Position numbers and translations under genes: made by a program. Shown here one piece after another: positions 49,800-62,655 of a stretch of DNA of 64,000 nt (position 1 is its first letter; each line of letters begins with the position of its first letter). Under the pieces are notes generated by a model. It saw only the letters and a program-made list of their open reading frames with translations. It was not told the DNA's origin and did no database searches. Source of the stretch: Cercis canadensis (lineage: Eukaryota > Streptophyta > Magnoliopsida > Fabales > Fabaceae); assembly GCA_003255065.1 (NCBI GenBank), contig QAOA01003028.1, positions 401,056 through 465,055 on the forward strand. The letters run 5' to 3'.

Positions 49800-52160
49800 T
49801 ATATGTAAGCATGCAACTGCCTCAAAAAAGTAACCTATCTGGTATTGACTGACAATTGTATGCCCATAGATTTTCGTTTAAGTGTTATATAAATAAAATC
49901 TCCTTTTCTATTAATTTATAGAATAAAGAGAATAGAAACACACAATTATCTAAAAGATAAACATCTCCTTGCTCTATCTTTTTTGGAATTGAGGTGGATG
50001 CCTCTGTCCTTTTCTCCATCTTTCTCTCTCATTCTCACTAAAATATAGCTGGATAATAGACCCTTGGGCATAGGAAGAGAGAAAAGGAAGATTAAAAGCA
50101 TGAAACGAATATTAGATGTAATAAGAAAGTAGGGTGAAAGAAGAGATACCAAATCTTTCACATTTTTAGGCATAAAAAATCTTTTGATAATGTGGGTGCC
50201 GGCCAATGAAGGCAATCCTCTACTAATAACATAAATTTGCTTTTTCTCAAAAGATAATTTAAAGAAATACATAATATGGCTTATACGAAATTTCCAATGA
50301 GTGCATCTTATATGTTTATCCTATCTTTGGGATACTATGCTACACTCCTTTATGTAACACAAGTCACATTTTCATTTTTTTTTATATATTGTATTAATAT
50401 GACACAATTTATATAATTTAAATTTTATTAAATTTACTTAATTTTTTTTTAATATTACTCAAATATTTATATAAATTATACTAAACTGATAACATATAAA
50501 ATTAAAATTGTGTAAAAAAAAAAATATGACTTATATCATATCAAGAAAGTATAGCTAATACCTCCTCCTATCTTTTTGGGCCATGCTTCATCTATTTTAC
50601 CTGCTCCATAGATCTATTAGGTGACGGGAACAAGGACAAAACTAGATAGCATAGCACCCCCTCCTATCTTTTTGGGCCAAGCTTCATCTATTTTACCTGC
50701 TCTCTAGATCTTAGGTGACGGAAGCAAGGACAAAACTAGATACCATAAAAGGCCAAGTTCAACTTTTTTTAATCTCTACTTGATATAGTGCTCTACTTCC
50801 CAGTCCCACTCTAGATACCACCATTTCGGATACTCACCAAATCTCCACTCCAATGCCATTAATGAAACACACTTGAGTTTTAACCCAAAAAAAAATAAAA
50901 ATTAAACAGACGGAGAATGTGTTTACAATAGTAATAAGAACTGGTAGTATCTGCAACATAAATAAAACATATAAGAAATAATCATTTAACAATTAATTAT
51001 TAACATTAACATTAAAATTTTCATTGACAATTACATCACTTATTTTTCTTATAATGCACTTATTTGGCAGCCATTGTTGCAGAGGGAAGAGGAACACGGG
51101 AGGTGGGCAGGGGATAGAGAAATAGGGAAAGTTTGTATTATGACTGCATTTTTCATTAAATATTATTCAAACAAGGACATAATGCTGGAAATTGTAATTT
51201 TTAAGGATGTTTATAATTTATTTGAGGATGCTTTATGGGGTTGGAGATAATTGTAAGAAAAAGTAGAGTTATAATTGAAAAGAGTTAGAAAGAAAATATT
51301 ATATTCAGTTAATTTTNTTAATTTTAAAAAAAAATTATATTAAATTAGAGTAATTTAATCTATATTATATTTAAATATTAAATAGAATATAACATTAATA
51401 AATATGATGTAAAAATAACAATTCTCATAAAAAAAAATAATGTGTATTTTTAGAAACACTACTAATTTAACTAAGTAAAGTTAATTGCACACTAACCAAC
51501 GTCACATCACAATTTGACAAAATTACTTAACTTTTGTCTCTTTCCTATTAAAGTGAAATTTGGCCAAACTCAAATATGATTTGAAAATAGCAATTCTCAT
51601 AAAAGAAAAATAGCGTGTATTTTTAGAAACACTACTAATTTAACTAAGTAATGTTAATTGCACATTAACCAACGTCACATCACAATTGACAAAATTACTT
51701 AACTTTTGTCTCTTTCCTATTGAAGTGAAATTTGGCCAAACTCAAATATAATTTTTTATTTTTGTCATAATGAGTTTTGTTCTAAACTTTAATAAATTAA
51801 GGCTAAGTCTACAATACCAATAACATAAAATAGTACCAGTGTAAAGATCAATAAATGACCATTCAATCATCCATTTGACTTAATGAATGACTGTAATGGT
51901 TTGATGGGTAACTTGAACATCTATTTAATGCTATTTTAAATTTTTTATAAATTTATAATTAATACTTTAAATGTAATGTATATATAATTTAAAATATAAA
52001 ATTCATAAGAGCATCGCATAAATTTATATAATTTATACTCTTATAATCATATGAATTATATCCTATGCCCTGCAGCCCGCGCATCGACTCAGGTATAATA
52101 TTAGTTAATTATTAAAGGAGCAGAAACAGAAACAAAGGAAACCAAACAGAAGTAACGTAC
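49800..52160. other. Intergenic region with two tandem duplications
   Basis: No gene. A ~97-bp tandem duplication lies at about 50562-50755 (CTCCTATCTTTTTGGGCCA twice), and a ~170-bp one at 51419-51756 (CAATTCTCATAAAA ... GGCCAAACTCAAATAT twice, with substitutions). An N lies at 51317. Confidence 0.6.
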
Positions 52161-52524
52161 CATCAGCGTCCAAAGGAATAACCCTACAGACGAATTCACA
52201 CTGATAACGGTCAACTTTTGATTTATCAGTTAGCTCAGCAAAATAGCGTATTGCTTTAGAATCACTCTCATTCCTGGCCTTGGCAAAGAAATTGCAATGA
52301 TACCAGCAGGGAAGTGAATTTTTTTTCACAACTGAAAATCCAGAGTGGTTGTGGTTGTGGTGTATGCTCATCATCGTGTCTGCTTTCTTCTTCGCGTTTT
52401 CTGATACCATGGTAGTACTTTTCGGCTGATGGCTATGGTGGCGGTGCTTCGAAGATCTCTCAACCACTTTGGGAGAGGATGACCTTCGATGCTTGCGACG
52501 GGAGCCCTCGGCATTGGTGCCCAT
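52161..52524 (-). CDS. Basic, His-rich protein, first exon only (possible DUF3615)
   Basis: An ATG at 52524 opens 121 codons (MGTNAEGSRRKHRRSSSPK ...) that end at a good donor (GATG|GTACG) at 52161; read through, the frame stops 19 codons later. The first ~70 residues are Lys/Arg/His/Ser-rich and probably disordered. The rest (PCWYHCNFFAKARN ... KAIRYFAEL ... YQCEFVCRVIPLDAD) resembles the plant DUF3615 domain, in which a 'H-N-F-x-A' stretch and 'FFAEL' occur, but this is from memory and weak. No second exon is recognisable down to 49.9 kb, so it is either a gene with an unseen last exon or a remnant. Function unknown. Confidence 0.45.
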
Positions 52525-54956
52525 GGATGCAGAGCCCTAGGCTGACCATACTAATAACGCTCAAATAAGTGACCATACTAATAACACTCAAATAAATTAG
52601 GGACTAAAATAAGATTTTTTATCTATTAGAGTTTTAAACAAATATTATACAATTAATCATTATCAATTTTTTATTGTTAAGGGTTTATGGCATAATAATT
52701 TTTAAAGTGAAAACAAGAAAAAAAAAATTAGGTTTTTGGTTTAGCATTTAATATTTAAGATTTATGGATGAGGCTTTAGAATTTATGAATTAGGATTCAA
52801 TATTTATGGTTTAAGAATACCATATGAAGTTTAAGGTTTTGGGTTTATGAATATAATGTAAATTCTATCCAAAAGTTATCTAAATAAAGTAAAAATACTT
52901 ACCCAAAAATATTTTTAAACAACCCAAACTTTGAGGATTTAGGGTCAAATGATGATCCCATTTTCTTTACATCATGCTAAGTTGCATTTTGGTCAGTTGG
53001 TGAGATGACCAACTACTTCCTTCTTACCTGTAGTCCATAAAGAAAATCCTGAATCTTCCCCTTCTTTTCATAGAAGCCCCTAATTACTCCTGTGTTGCTT
53101 GATTATCTTAGGAAACTCAAATAAAACGGTGCTCGTTTCTGATCCTTCTTCCCATGCAAGTATGCAACAATTTCCTCCATTACACCACATTTCCTTAGAA
53201 AAAAAGTACTCTAGCTTTTCATTCCCACCATATTTTTGTGGAGCATATTTGAGCTCAAATACTTTTTGTTAACTTGTTGCAAGATTAATTCATGGAATGT
53301 GATGCTGACAATATAAGCAGATAGCTTAATGATCTGAAGATGACATGAGCTACTTATATAACAAGCTAGTACATAACTTAATACTCCCCATTACTGGTGT
53401 TCAATTCTACAGCAAAATCCACTTTGGTCCTCTGTGATTCTGTTATTTCATTCTTTTGGGCTTATTCTTCTACAATTTCAGACTAAGATATTGAGGAAGC
53501 TATCACTAATGCGAAGACTTGGTTATTTCTACTGGGGGAGGTGCAGTTGTAAGGCCCATCAATTGGTAATGTGACTAACATACTAAAGAGAACAGTTTTG
53601 CCTTCATCTTTTACCATTTACTCTCTTACCAATTTGGACTGTACATATACTTCGTATTTTAATTGGCAGGAAATATAGACATAAGGGGAACTGATTCTTG
53701 CCCACTTTTGCATAATAAAGCAGGAAGGTAAATAATCTCTCTTCCATGCTAGGAGTAATTTTTCTTGTACTATAAGCAATATCAAATTAGCATCAAATTT
53801 ATTATTTCCACAAAATCATTTAACCCGAAATTGGAATTGACCTGCAGACTTTTATGCATTTATCTGCTCTTCTTGGAGAGAGAAGTGAAGCATATGCCAA
53901 GGCCAATGTCAGGGTCTCATTTGAAAGTATACCCAAGAACCTTTTTACTTCTTATTTTTTTATTTTTTATTTTTTATAAATAAATTATGGTTCTGTTCTT
54001 ATTCTGCAACTCAAAAGTTTTCCTTCCAAGTGGTCTTGAACTCTTGATAGATTAGTCTTACAAGATTGTCCAATGATAAGGCATGAATAATATTAATGTT
54101 AAATCCCTCCCCTGACCAAATAGCAGTGCTCTAAAAAAACTTCCACTCCACAAAAGTTGATTCTACATTTTGTATCATTGATGCTCATCTAATTTGCCCC
54201 CGTGTATTTATCAGGAACTATAACAAATTAAGGGCTTTCTGAAGGGAGGAGATGGTCATTATGAAGGACGCTATTGCTAGTACAAACTTAGATATAAGCC
54301 TATTTTGGTAATCTGTAATTTTCTCTTCAAGTTGCAGTCAAAGTCCAGATAGTGTGCTGTCTCTTTCAGCTTTTCATTATTAAACATGAATGGAGCAGTA
54401 ACGCATCATCACATTTAGAGTTCAAATATACCAGAAAATCCAACAGCTTTATGATAAGCTCATTTGAAGTGCATTCATGGAGCGTTCTGTATGACGTATC
54501 TATGTTTTACATAGGCTCTAAGCCTCTAACTCTATTTCTCACTTTTGGGTTGGTTTGGACAAACCAAATATGCTAATAAAAAAGATGCACTACAACACAA
54601 TACAGTTTCTTCATAGGAAATTCTATACTGCCCTACAACAAAAAACAACTCTCAGCACACTGAAGAAACAATGAGTTCAGAAAACAAGATTCAAGAAGTG
54701 ACATGAACATAATGGAAAATTACTGTAATTCTGCAAACCATCTGGCTGGCCAAACAAGAAGCAGGTGAGTCAAGTGATAAGGTTTGCCTCTCTTACTCTT
54801 ATAATCACTCGACCTCACTTGACCCCCAACACTAACTCCTGACAAGGACCAAACAATTATCTGCTGAATGTGCCACCCATTCTCAAAACCTTTGGAATTG
54901 CATGGTCGGCATCAACCATTAGCAACTTTAAAATTCCTTTTGAGAAGGTCAGACAC
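52525..54956. other. Gene-free region
   Basis: AT-rich after 52.55 kb. Some short splice-bounded coding-like stretches exist (for example 53670-53727, GNIDIRGTDSCPLLHNKAG between an AG and a GT), but I recognise no family and cannot link them into a gene. Confidence 0.4.
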
Positions 54957-54964
54957 CCCATGCT

Positions 54965-55564
54965 TAGGGATGCCAATGGGGTGGGGCTCTCACTCACCAT
55001 CCCCGGCCCCATCCCCGAACGGGGATTTATCAAGCGCCCCATCCTCGTCCCCATTGAATGCTCATTGCCCCGTGCCCCGCCCCATTTACCCTTATACAGT
55101 CATGTTTAAGTCTAAATTAACACATCTCACAAGTTTAATCCATCAATCATAATTTCTTATTAAAATTCAAGTTTAATCCAACAAGAGAATATAAATAATC
55201 CTCAAACAATATCACCAAGGATTCAAGATGTTCTCAAGCAACAACAATAAGATAAATAATACTCAAACAAAATTATCAAGATTGTTCTCAAACAATGATA
55301 AAAGCCTCCAAGCAATTAGAATATATAATGTGCATGGGTTAAGGTTACTCTTTGATTTGGGATTAGATTTTTTTTTTGGTATATATATTATATAAATACA
55401 TATATAAATAATATAAGGGGGGGGAGGGGTACTGCCTTCCCCATCCCCGGCCCCGTTAAATTACCCGTTTAAATCCCCATCCCTATTTCTTATGCCCCAT
55501 ATCCATACCCGACCAGGTAAAAATTGCAAGGCCCCATCGGGTATAGGTCGAATTGCCATCGCTA
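54965..55564. mobile_element. Non-autonomous hAT-type element, 600 bp, with 8-bp target duplication
   Basis: The element starts TAGGGATGCCAAT and its other end, reversed, reads TAGCGATGGCAAT (11 of 13 matching). It is flanked on both sides by the perfect 8-bp direct repeat CCCATGCT (54957-54964 and 55565-55572). An 8-bp duplication and this terminal motif are typical of hAT transposons. Both ends carry subterminal CCCCATCCCC-type runs; the centre is AT-rich. No transposase, so it needs one in trans. Confidence 0.85.
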
Positions 55565-55572
55565 CCCATGCT

Positions 55573-56997
55573 AAACAGTCCCAGAAAACTCAACCCCCAA
55601 ATTCTTCTAAAACTACCACCAGCCAAAAGAAAAACACTTAAAATGTAAAACAAGAGAAAAAATGACAATAGATAAATGAAAGTTATAAAACTCTTTTGAT
55701 TGCAGGATGCATTTCAGATTACAAATGCCAAACTTTGGCTGAAATCAAGCCAGACATATCAAGATTGCTCATCCCAATTGACCAAGCAATGAAGGATGCT
55801 TAAGAACTTACCAAAAGTCTATGCATCAATTTTGTGATAGCACATTGATCAAAAAGTATAATTCAACAATTTTCCCTATTTCCACCACCACAATCAACAT
55901 TTTATCTATAAACTGAAATTTATAACCAAAAGTAAAGGTGCATTACCCTTGTCTGTCTCAACTTCTTACAACAGAAGCTTTAGGTAAACTAATTTTCTGA
56001 AAACTCATTAATCATCATCCCGCAACTATGACCAAACTAGAAAGTATACAATAAAACAAGTGGCAATAAGGTGTAAAACCGAAGTCAGAGTCACCAAGCC
56101 GTACTCATCAAAGCCCAAAACTAGAGTAAGACAATGACTAACTCTTTGTCAGCCACTTGACACATTTCCAAGTGTAACATACCTTGACAGGAATTATTCA
56201 GAAAGGGGAATTCAAAGAAAAAATTTCCTTTGTGGCCCTTAAACATAGTCCACAATGGAAATTGACAGTAAATACATCAATATCTAAAATATCCACAAGG
56301 TTTCTTCCCACTCCCTTAAGATGACAATAATATTAATCCTAGCCATTGGCTTCTTTACAAGTTTCTGTTTATATTTGTTAAAAACTGAAGAGTAAAGTAA
56401 GATACAATCTTCCTATTTCAAGGTTTTAATAGGCAAGTGCAGACAAAATATGCAGAAATTAGAAATTTTCTTGGTGTTGATATTATTTTAAAAGAATTCA
56501 GCAAAGCAAACCAAACTCCCCTTCAACACCACCACACTTCACCAATGAATAAGAACACCAGCACTCCTCGGTTTTTATACTATGTTAGCTTATAAAGTAA
56601 TTTTGAAGTCAAATAAGCTAATCAGCTTCTGGTGGAGTTGATTATAATGACTTACAATACCTAGAATTGGAGAATGGGTAACTTGTAGACTTAGAAAATC
56701 ATCTTGCCTAAGTTTCTGCTTTATCTTTTACGAGTTAACAGAAACATAAAGCACTTCCATTGATACAAATTGAAACACACCATATAACCTAATCATCCAA
56801 ACATTGAGGTAAATCATCATCATATATCAAATAAACATGTCATGCCACACCTAACGCCGTCCAATTGAACAATTAGCACTCCCACCAACCCACAATTCCC
56901 GAAACCCTACATAACCAATACACAGAAAAATCTAGAAATTCCAAAACCCAGTAATCTAAAATCCTAGAAATTCTGGTATCAAATCTCTGCAATTAGC
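55573..56997. other. Gene-free region and SF3B6 3' flank
   Basis: No gene seen between the hAT element and the SF3B6 stop codon; the last few hundred bases probably include the SF3B6 3' UTR. Confidence 0.5.
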
Positions 56998-57372
56998 CTA
57001 CTTATCTTTGGTGGAGACCCCATACTTCTCCTGCATCCGAGCAATCTCATCCTCCTTCTTCTTCTGATCAAACTTCTTGCTCATCTTCGCTTGCTGGTAG
57101 TAAAGCACAATCAGGTACCGATTGGCGACGTTGAAGCCCGAGAGGTGGTCGACGGCGGTTTTGGCGTCATAGATGTCCTCGTAGACGACGAAGGCCGTAC
57201 CACGGGTGTCCTTGTTGGTCCCGACACGAATCTGGCGAATCGCACCGTACTTGCCGAAAATATCGTACATCTCCTCGCTGGTGATGTTGAAAGGCAAGTT
57301 CCGAACGTAGAGGACGCGATTCACCTCCGGTGGAAGTCTGGTGTTTCCCTTGCGGAGGCTGATCGTCGTCAT
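56998..57372 (-). CDS. SF3B6: Splicing factor 3B subunit 6 (SF3B6/p14), U2 snRNP
   Basis: An intronless 124-codon frame, the usual size for this family. A single RRM follows a short basic leader: RNP2 LYVRNL (21-26) and RNP1 RGTAFVVY (57-64). Tyr22, the residue that contacts the branch-point adenosine in the human protein, is present. The C-terminal helix region ([23 protein letters not shown]) is highly charged as expected. The protein sits in the SF3b complex of U2 (and U12-type) snRNP, bound to SF3B1, at the intron branch site in the nucleus. It is likely expressed constitutively. Base composition is richer in G+C than the surrounding DNA, as in other conserved coding exons here. Confidence 0.96.
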   Translation of the reverse strand: MTTISLRKGNTRLPPEVNRVLYVRNLPFNITSEEMYDIFGKYGAIRQIRVGTNKDTRGTAFVVYEDIYDAKTAVDHLSGFNVANRYLIVLYYQQAKMSKKFDQKKKEDEIARMQEKYGVSTKDK

Positions 57373-58811
57373 GGCTTCGCCGACTTCTGCAGCTCAGGTG
57401 TGCGGTGCTCCTTTGCTTGTTTGGATTAAGAGAAAGTGAAAGAAAGTACTAGAATACTATCTAATTTTACTCACTTCAGACAGTATCGGTATTCCTTGAT
57501 TTTATAGGTCATCGTCATTCACTTCAAAGCGGCAAATGGCAAATGGCAATTGGCAAAAATGGAATCAAAGAACATAAAACAAATTCTTTTTTTTTTTTTT
57601 TTCCATAGAATAATAGAATAATTATTTTTGCATGGAAAAAGTCCTTAAAATAATTATTCTCAAGTTTCAAAATTTCAATACTTGAGAGCCAAAACAAAGT
57701 TTTAATACTTGATAGAAAATATGAAAGTCTTAAAGGTAAGTGTTTTTGAAAAATGTGTTTCAAGGTAAAATAATCAAAATATTCACTAATACTATATGAT
57801 TATTATGTTTGCTTATATAAATAAAATATATATGATTATTTTATTTAATATGTGATTATTATGTTTAAATATAAACAGAATAATCACATATATGACTAAA
57901 GTAACTACTTAATACTTAGAGATATTATAGTCATTTCACTTAATAGGTTAAGTACCTAGTTAGAGTTTTATCTATTATGCACTTTAGGACTTTTTGTTTT
58001 AAGGTTTGGAACCTTAGAATAATTCTCCTAAAAAAAAAACAATTACATTCGAAAATATAAGAGAAGTCACTAGGTGTAATTTATTGGTTAAAAAAAATGT
58101 GCGTTATGGGAGTAGTGTTCTTATAGACACAAAAATATATGAAACCCATAAATAAATATAAGACTTACATAAAGATCTCAAACATTTTTGTGCCTATGAG
58201 GATTCTACTCTCAAAATATACAACAATAAACCTCACATAGTTTTTAATTACTTGAGATATGAATTTTTTTTTTCTAAAATCAATATTTTCCCCAAAAATA
58301 TTTAATTAAAAAATGTTCATATGGTATTATTTACTATGAGAATTCTTTATCCTCACATCTCGTGTTTAGCTGTAATCTCATAAATTACTTCCATGAATCC
58401 TCTTTAACCAATGAGAAACTAATTTGACAGTTGTGTAAAGTTTATAGATGTAAACTTGTAGCCTAAGCTTAGGCAATGCTCTAATTTCCAACTATTGTAT
58501 TCCTACCAAAAGGAAAAGAGACAAATGGCCAGCCATGTTTTTTTCCCTATTTTTACTCTCGTCCAACTTTGTCAAATATATAAGAACTAAAAATACTTTA
58601 AGTGGTTATGTCTCCGTGAAGCTGGGGGAGATTGTAATTAATAGTAAGAAAAACAAGTTTATAGTTCTATCCCATTCTCATGGCCAGCAAATTCCACCCT
58701 CCCTTCATAAGGCACATATTTGAGTAATTGCAGTTGACAAACATCTTCATTTTTATATTGGTTTTATTCCTCTAGCTATTCCTAGGGCAAACCTCTCCTC
58801 TTCATTCAGCC
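57373..58811. other. Intergenic region between divergent SF3B6 and NOI genes
   Basis: The two genes point away from each other, so both promoters should lie here. The sequence is AT-rich with no recognised element apart from A/T runs. Confidence 0.5.
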
Positions 58812-60996
58812 ATGGATCCAAAGGAGGTAAGCCTTGATGATCTGCTTGAATGGTGTAGGGAGGAAAAGAACTTCTCTTTCTTTTCCTTTTTTTTCTTTTT
58901 GAACTATCAAAAAATGTTGCTGCAATAATCTGTCAAAGTGGTTGATTCTACATAGTAGGAAACATTTGAGAAATATTGTGTCTTATTTCTATTAGAAGTA
59001 GAATTATATCATGCTTATAGTTGATGGAAAACTAAACGTAGATATAATCTCTATTAAAAACACAGGTGCCATTGATTATCTAAAAGAAGAATATGAAAGG
59101 GAAAATTATGATAGTATTAATTATGCTTGGGGGAGGAAAGAAAGAAAATGGGTTAAAATTCTGTAGAATTTGGGGGGCTTTGCCAGTGTGATTCTAGTTT
59201 GGAATGGTGCTTATATGTACTTTTTCTATATTGTTTTCTTTTAGTTTTTTTTTTTATTTTTTTTTTTTATTTTTTATTTTTTATTTTTATAGTTANTGAT
59301 CTGCATTTTCTCTTCTATTTAATTACTATATATACTTAAAAGAAAGTTATTTTTTTACGAGTAAAATTATTTATAGTCATTGCACTTGTTCTCTCCCTTC
59401 TATAGCTTTTTTTGTTTTTCTTCTTTTTCTTCACGAGTTTCTTTCTCTGTTAATTAGCTGTCTGTCTGTTATACCGATTTGAACCTAGTTAATTATATAA
59501 AAGCAAGGCTGCCCTGCATCTGTTTCACTGTATGCGTGCCAGCCAAAAGTCATTTATATGGGTATTCTTTTTATTTCCATTTTCTCAAATTCTAACGAAA
59601 AAATCTCTCTTGATGCAGCAAGGTTCTATCTAATTTCATCATGTTATCATAACTTTTGAGTTGCAATGTGATTGTCATTTAGTAAATTATAGACATTTGA
59701 TAGATGTAAAACATCCAAAGGATGAATATGCATGGGAACTCTTGCATGGAAGTTTCTCATTTGAATTAGGAGATGAAGTTTATAAAAGAAGATCAACATA
59801 TCCCATTTTATAGTTTAAAGATCACCTTGTTCCTCTAATGAACTCATAGAAACTATCTACACTAAGCACGAGGCTCTCTCTCCTTTTTGTCCCTATATTA
59901 GAACCTTGAGCTTATCTTGGTTGATGTGCAATGACCAAGGGAGTAAAAACCAATTAAAGATCAAGATGAGACATCTTTATTTATTTATTTATTTGCCTAT
60001 ATCTGATGCTTATATCGTATCCGTTTATATACATTGATCAAGGGTAAGTGTGTAACTAATATTACTCTATTAGAAACTTGAGCTTGTATTGGTCAATGTG
60101 CATTGATCAAGGGGGAATTGACCAATACAAGGTCAAGATGAAACTTCCACTTCTCCCTTGGAACAAAATATGATAGTAATAGCAATGATACCCTTTTCAA
60201 TTTCAAGAATGAACAATCCAAATACTAAGCAAGATTATTCCAATATGTATGCAGAAGAAAGGTGCTAGGATGTCTGTGCCTCAGTTTGGAGCGTGGGATC
60301 ATAACGCACCAGGAGCTACTAACTATTCCATGGTGTTCACCCAAGCTCGTGAAAACAAGAAGCATCAGAAGACAGATTTGTCTGAAGTGAAAAGGAAGAG
60401 CATTGGGAAAGAACAGGACCTCATGAATGCCACTTATCAAAATAATCGTCATCCCCATCACCGTGCTCATGTTCAGGCTCAAGCTCATGCTCATGAAGAT
60501 CCTACTGTCATGGTATGCACATAATTTATTTCATTTGCATTATAATCATTTGTTGATCTTTGTTTATTACTTAGAATTCCACGGTGAGAGTTTAATCTTA
60601 CCTGCAAGAAAATACAATACTTTCATTTCTTTGAGTAATTTACTCCACCTAGCTTTGGTCCATGCCCCCTTGGTCAACGCACATGGATCATTGCTAAGTG
60701 GAGTGTTGTCAAAAGAAATAGTACAACATAAAAACTTCTAGGTTAACTATTATATGATTCTGTTTATCATCTTTGGTGTGTGCATCTGAATTTTAGATGT
60801 ACACTTCCTGTACCCTGGTTACACCTCCCTTGGCATTTCAAATAACTTGTTAGTTGAGAGGGGGAGAGAGAATAAAAGGTAAAAGAAACTTCTTTGGAAT
60901 CAGCTCCTGCATAATTTATTAATTTGTATGTTGTTTATGATCATGCAGGGGAAAAGGAGGATGCTGACCTACATTAATTGCTGTATTAGGCCTTGA
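58812..60996 (+). CDS. Small NOI/RIN4-family protein
   Basis: Three exons, 58812-58826, 60255-60512 and 60949-60996, encode 106 aa. Exon 1 holds only MDPKE before a GT donor. Exon 2 carries the NOI domain signature VPQFGAWD (PxFGxW core, the AvrRpt2-cleavage-site type) and NYSMVFTQARENKK, then a His-rich tail (HPHHRAHVQAQAHAH). Exon 3 ends INCCIRP, whose paired cysteines are the expected palmitoylation site for attachment to the plasma membrane. RIN4 is the best-known member, a regulator of basal immunity watched by resistance proteins; small NOI proteins are less understood, some linked to exocyst binding. Only one NOI domain is present, so this is not RIN4 itself. Intron 1 is 1.4 kb and contains the N at 59296. 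Confidence 0.88.
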
Positions 60997-62524
60997 TTTC
61001 CTAAGAACACGAGCCACTTCTCCATTTTCAATTCAATGCACCATGCTACTAAGCCTGTTAGGGATCAGTGGCTTGAAAAATGTATAGATGGCATAAGTTC
61101 AATAGAAACCTGATCAGCAGCTTTCATATTCTATGAGTGTGCCATATAATTGTTGTTTTGTATATTCTTGAAGTCTTTCTTTCTATTGCTCTCAATACAA
61201 AATGTAAGAAAACAAACTACTTTAAATTTAAAACATCACGAGAAATGGTAATGAAACATATGTACAATAAGAATGCTGTCTGATACAGGTGTACATATTT
61301 TTATTTTCCTTTATTTGAACGAAATCCTGCATTAGCATACTTCATATTCGTCTACTCAAATACATGCAAATAAAATGCTATCCGGTACAAGAACATGTAT
61401 ATTTTCCTTTATTTGAAGAAAATAATGCATTAGCATCTTCAGGTTTCCTCTACTAAAATATTGAAATTTCAAAATATTGATACCAGCAATTTTAAGTGGT
61501 GGGTCTAGCTCTTTTTACTTGGGGTTGAAAGGAAAGATAGATATATAGCATCTACCTTGTCCATTCCATCAAACAGATAACTGAAAGGTGGCATTTGTAT
61601 GTATCTCCAAGAACCAGGAGCAACCTTCAGTTCTTTTATTATCCCAAACAAATCTTCCCCTCATTTCAACTTTTAACTGAGAAAAAAAAAAGTTTTGGAT
61701 CTCAATACTGCATGACAAAAGGTTCCAATGCTTAAAATAGTATACATAAGTATAAATGAAGTTCTAGGAAACAAAGAAGATAAAAGAACACAATCTGCAC
61801 AAATCAAGTAATGACTGGGGAGGGGAGAATCCAAAGGCCAGAGAGAGATGGAGAGATAGACATACTTCAGGCTAAGAAAACATAAGTAGTCCATTCAAAA
61901 GTATTTGTGGTGCCCCACAGTGGATCCATGGGTTGTACAATATATAGATGACACAAACTAAATAGAAACCTGCGCCGCAGCTTCCATAATCTGAGTGTGC
62001 TGTATATATGTTCATTATAATCTTGAACATTTGTCTGTCTTCGTTTCTATTGTTTCCAACACCAAATTTATGAAAATGATCTACTACTTTACAACATCAC
62101 TGGAAATGGTAACATGAAACATATATACACAGAATGCTATCTGGTACAAGTAAACAATTTTTTCTTTATTTGAATGAAATACAGCATTAGCATACTTCGT
62201 GTTTCCTCTACTCAAATATATACATCTAGGGTGTTATCTGCTAAGAGAATAACCTTATTTTCCTTTATTTGTACAAAATACTGCACTAGCATACTTCAAG
62301 TTTCCTCCACATCAATACTGAAATTTCAGAATATTAACACCAGAAATTTAAGCTGTGGATTTAGCTCGTTTGACTGGGGCTCGAAGGGAAGATAGATATA
62401 CAGCATCATCCTTGTCCAATCCATCAAACAGATAACTGAAAGGTGGCGTTTGTATGTATCTCCCAGAACCAGGAGCAANTCCTCCACATCAATACTGAAA
62501 TTTCGGAATATTAACACCAGAAAT
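60997..62524. other. 3' flank of the NOI gene with a duplicated dihydropyrimidinase tail
   Basis: A ~850-bp unit (61075-61915) is repeated, diverged, at 61925-62750. Both contain ATAGAAACCTG(C/A), GAGTGTG(C/T), AAATGGTAA(C/T)..GAAACATAT, and the dihydropyrimidinase last exon. 62303-62478 is additionally a copy of 62480-62655 across the N at 62479. Confidence 0.7.
61505..61690 (-). pseudogene. Decayed copy of the dihydropyrimidinase last exon
   Basis: Reads ELKVAPGSWRYIQMPPFSYLFDGMDKVDAIYLS in reverse, matching the real last exon at 62525-62716. The beginning (IAGGRVVWEN in the real exon) is garbled and a stop falls at 61505-61507, shortening the tail. It lies downstream of the real terminal exon and has no acceptor of its own that I can see. 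Confidence 0.8.
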
Positions 62525-62655
62525 TTAAGCTGTGGATTTAGCTCGTTTGACTGGGGCTCGAAGGGAAGATAGATATACAGCATCATCCTTGTCCAATCCA
62601 TCAAACAGATAACTGAAAGGTGGCGTTTGTATGTATCTCCCAGAACCAGGAGCAA
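62303..62655. repeat. 176-bp duplication around N within the dihydropyrimidinase 3' end
   Basis: 62303-62478 and 62480-62655 are nearly identical (AATTTCAGAAT versus AATTTCGGAAT); the N at 62479 lies between them. It repeats the 3' half of the terminal exon and is most likely an assembly overlap. Confidence 0.85.

Noticed and set aside
49946..50272. 108-aa minus-strand open frame
   Set aside because: Low-complexity Lys/Ile/Leu composition, no domain, no splice context; treated as chance.
62326..62655. Duplicated C-terminal domain in dihydropyrimidinase
   Set aside because: The repeat crosses an N and reads through a stop codon; it reflects the 62479 join.
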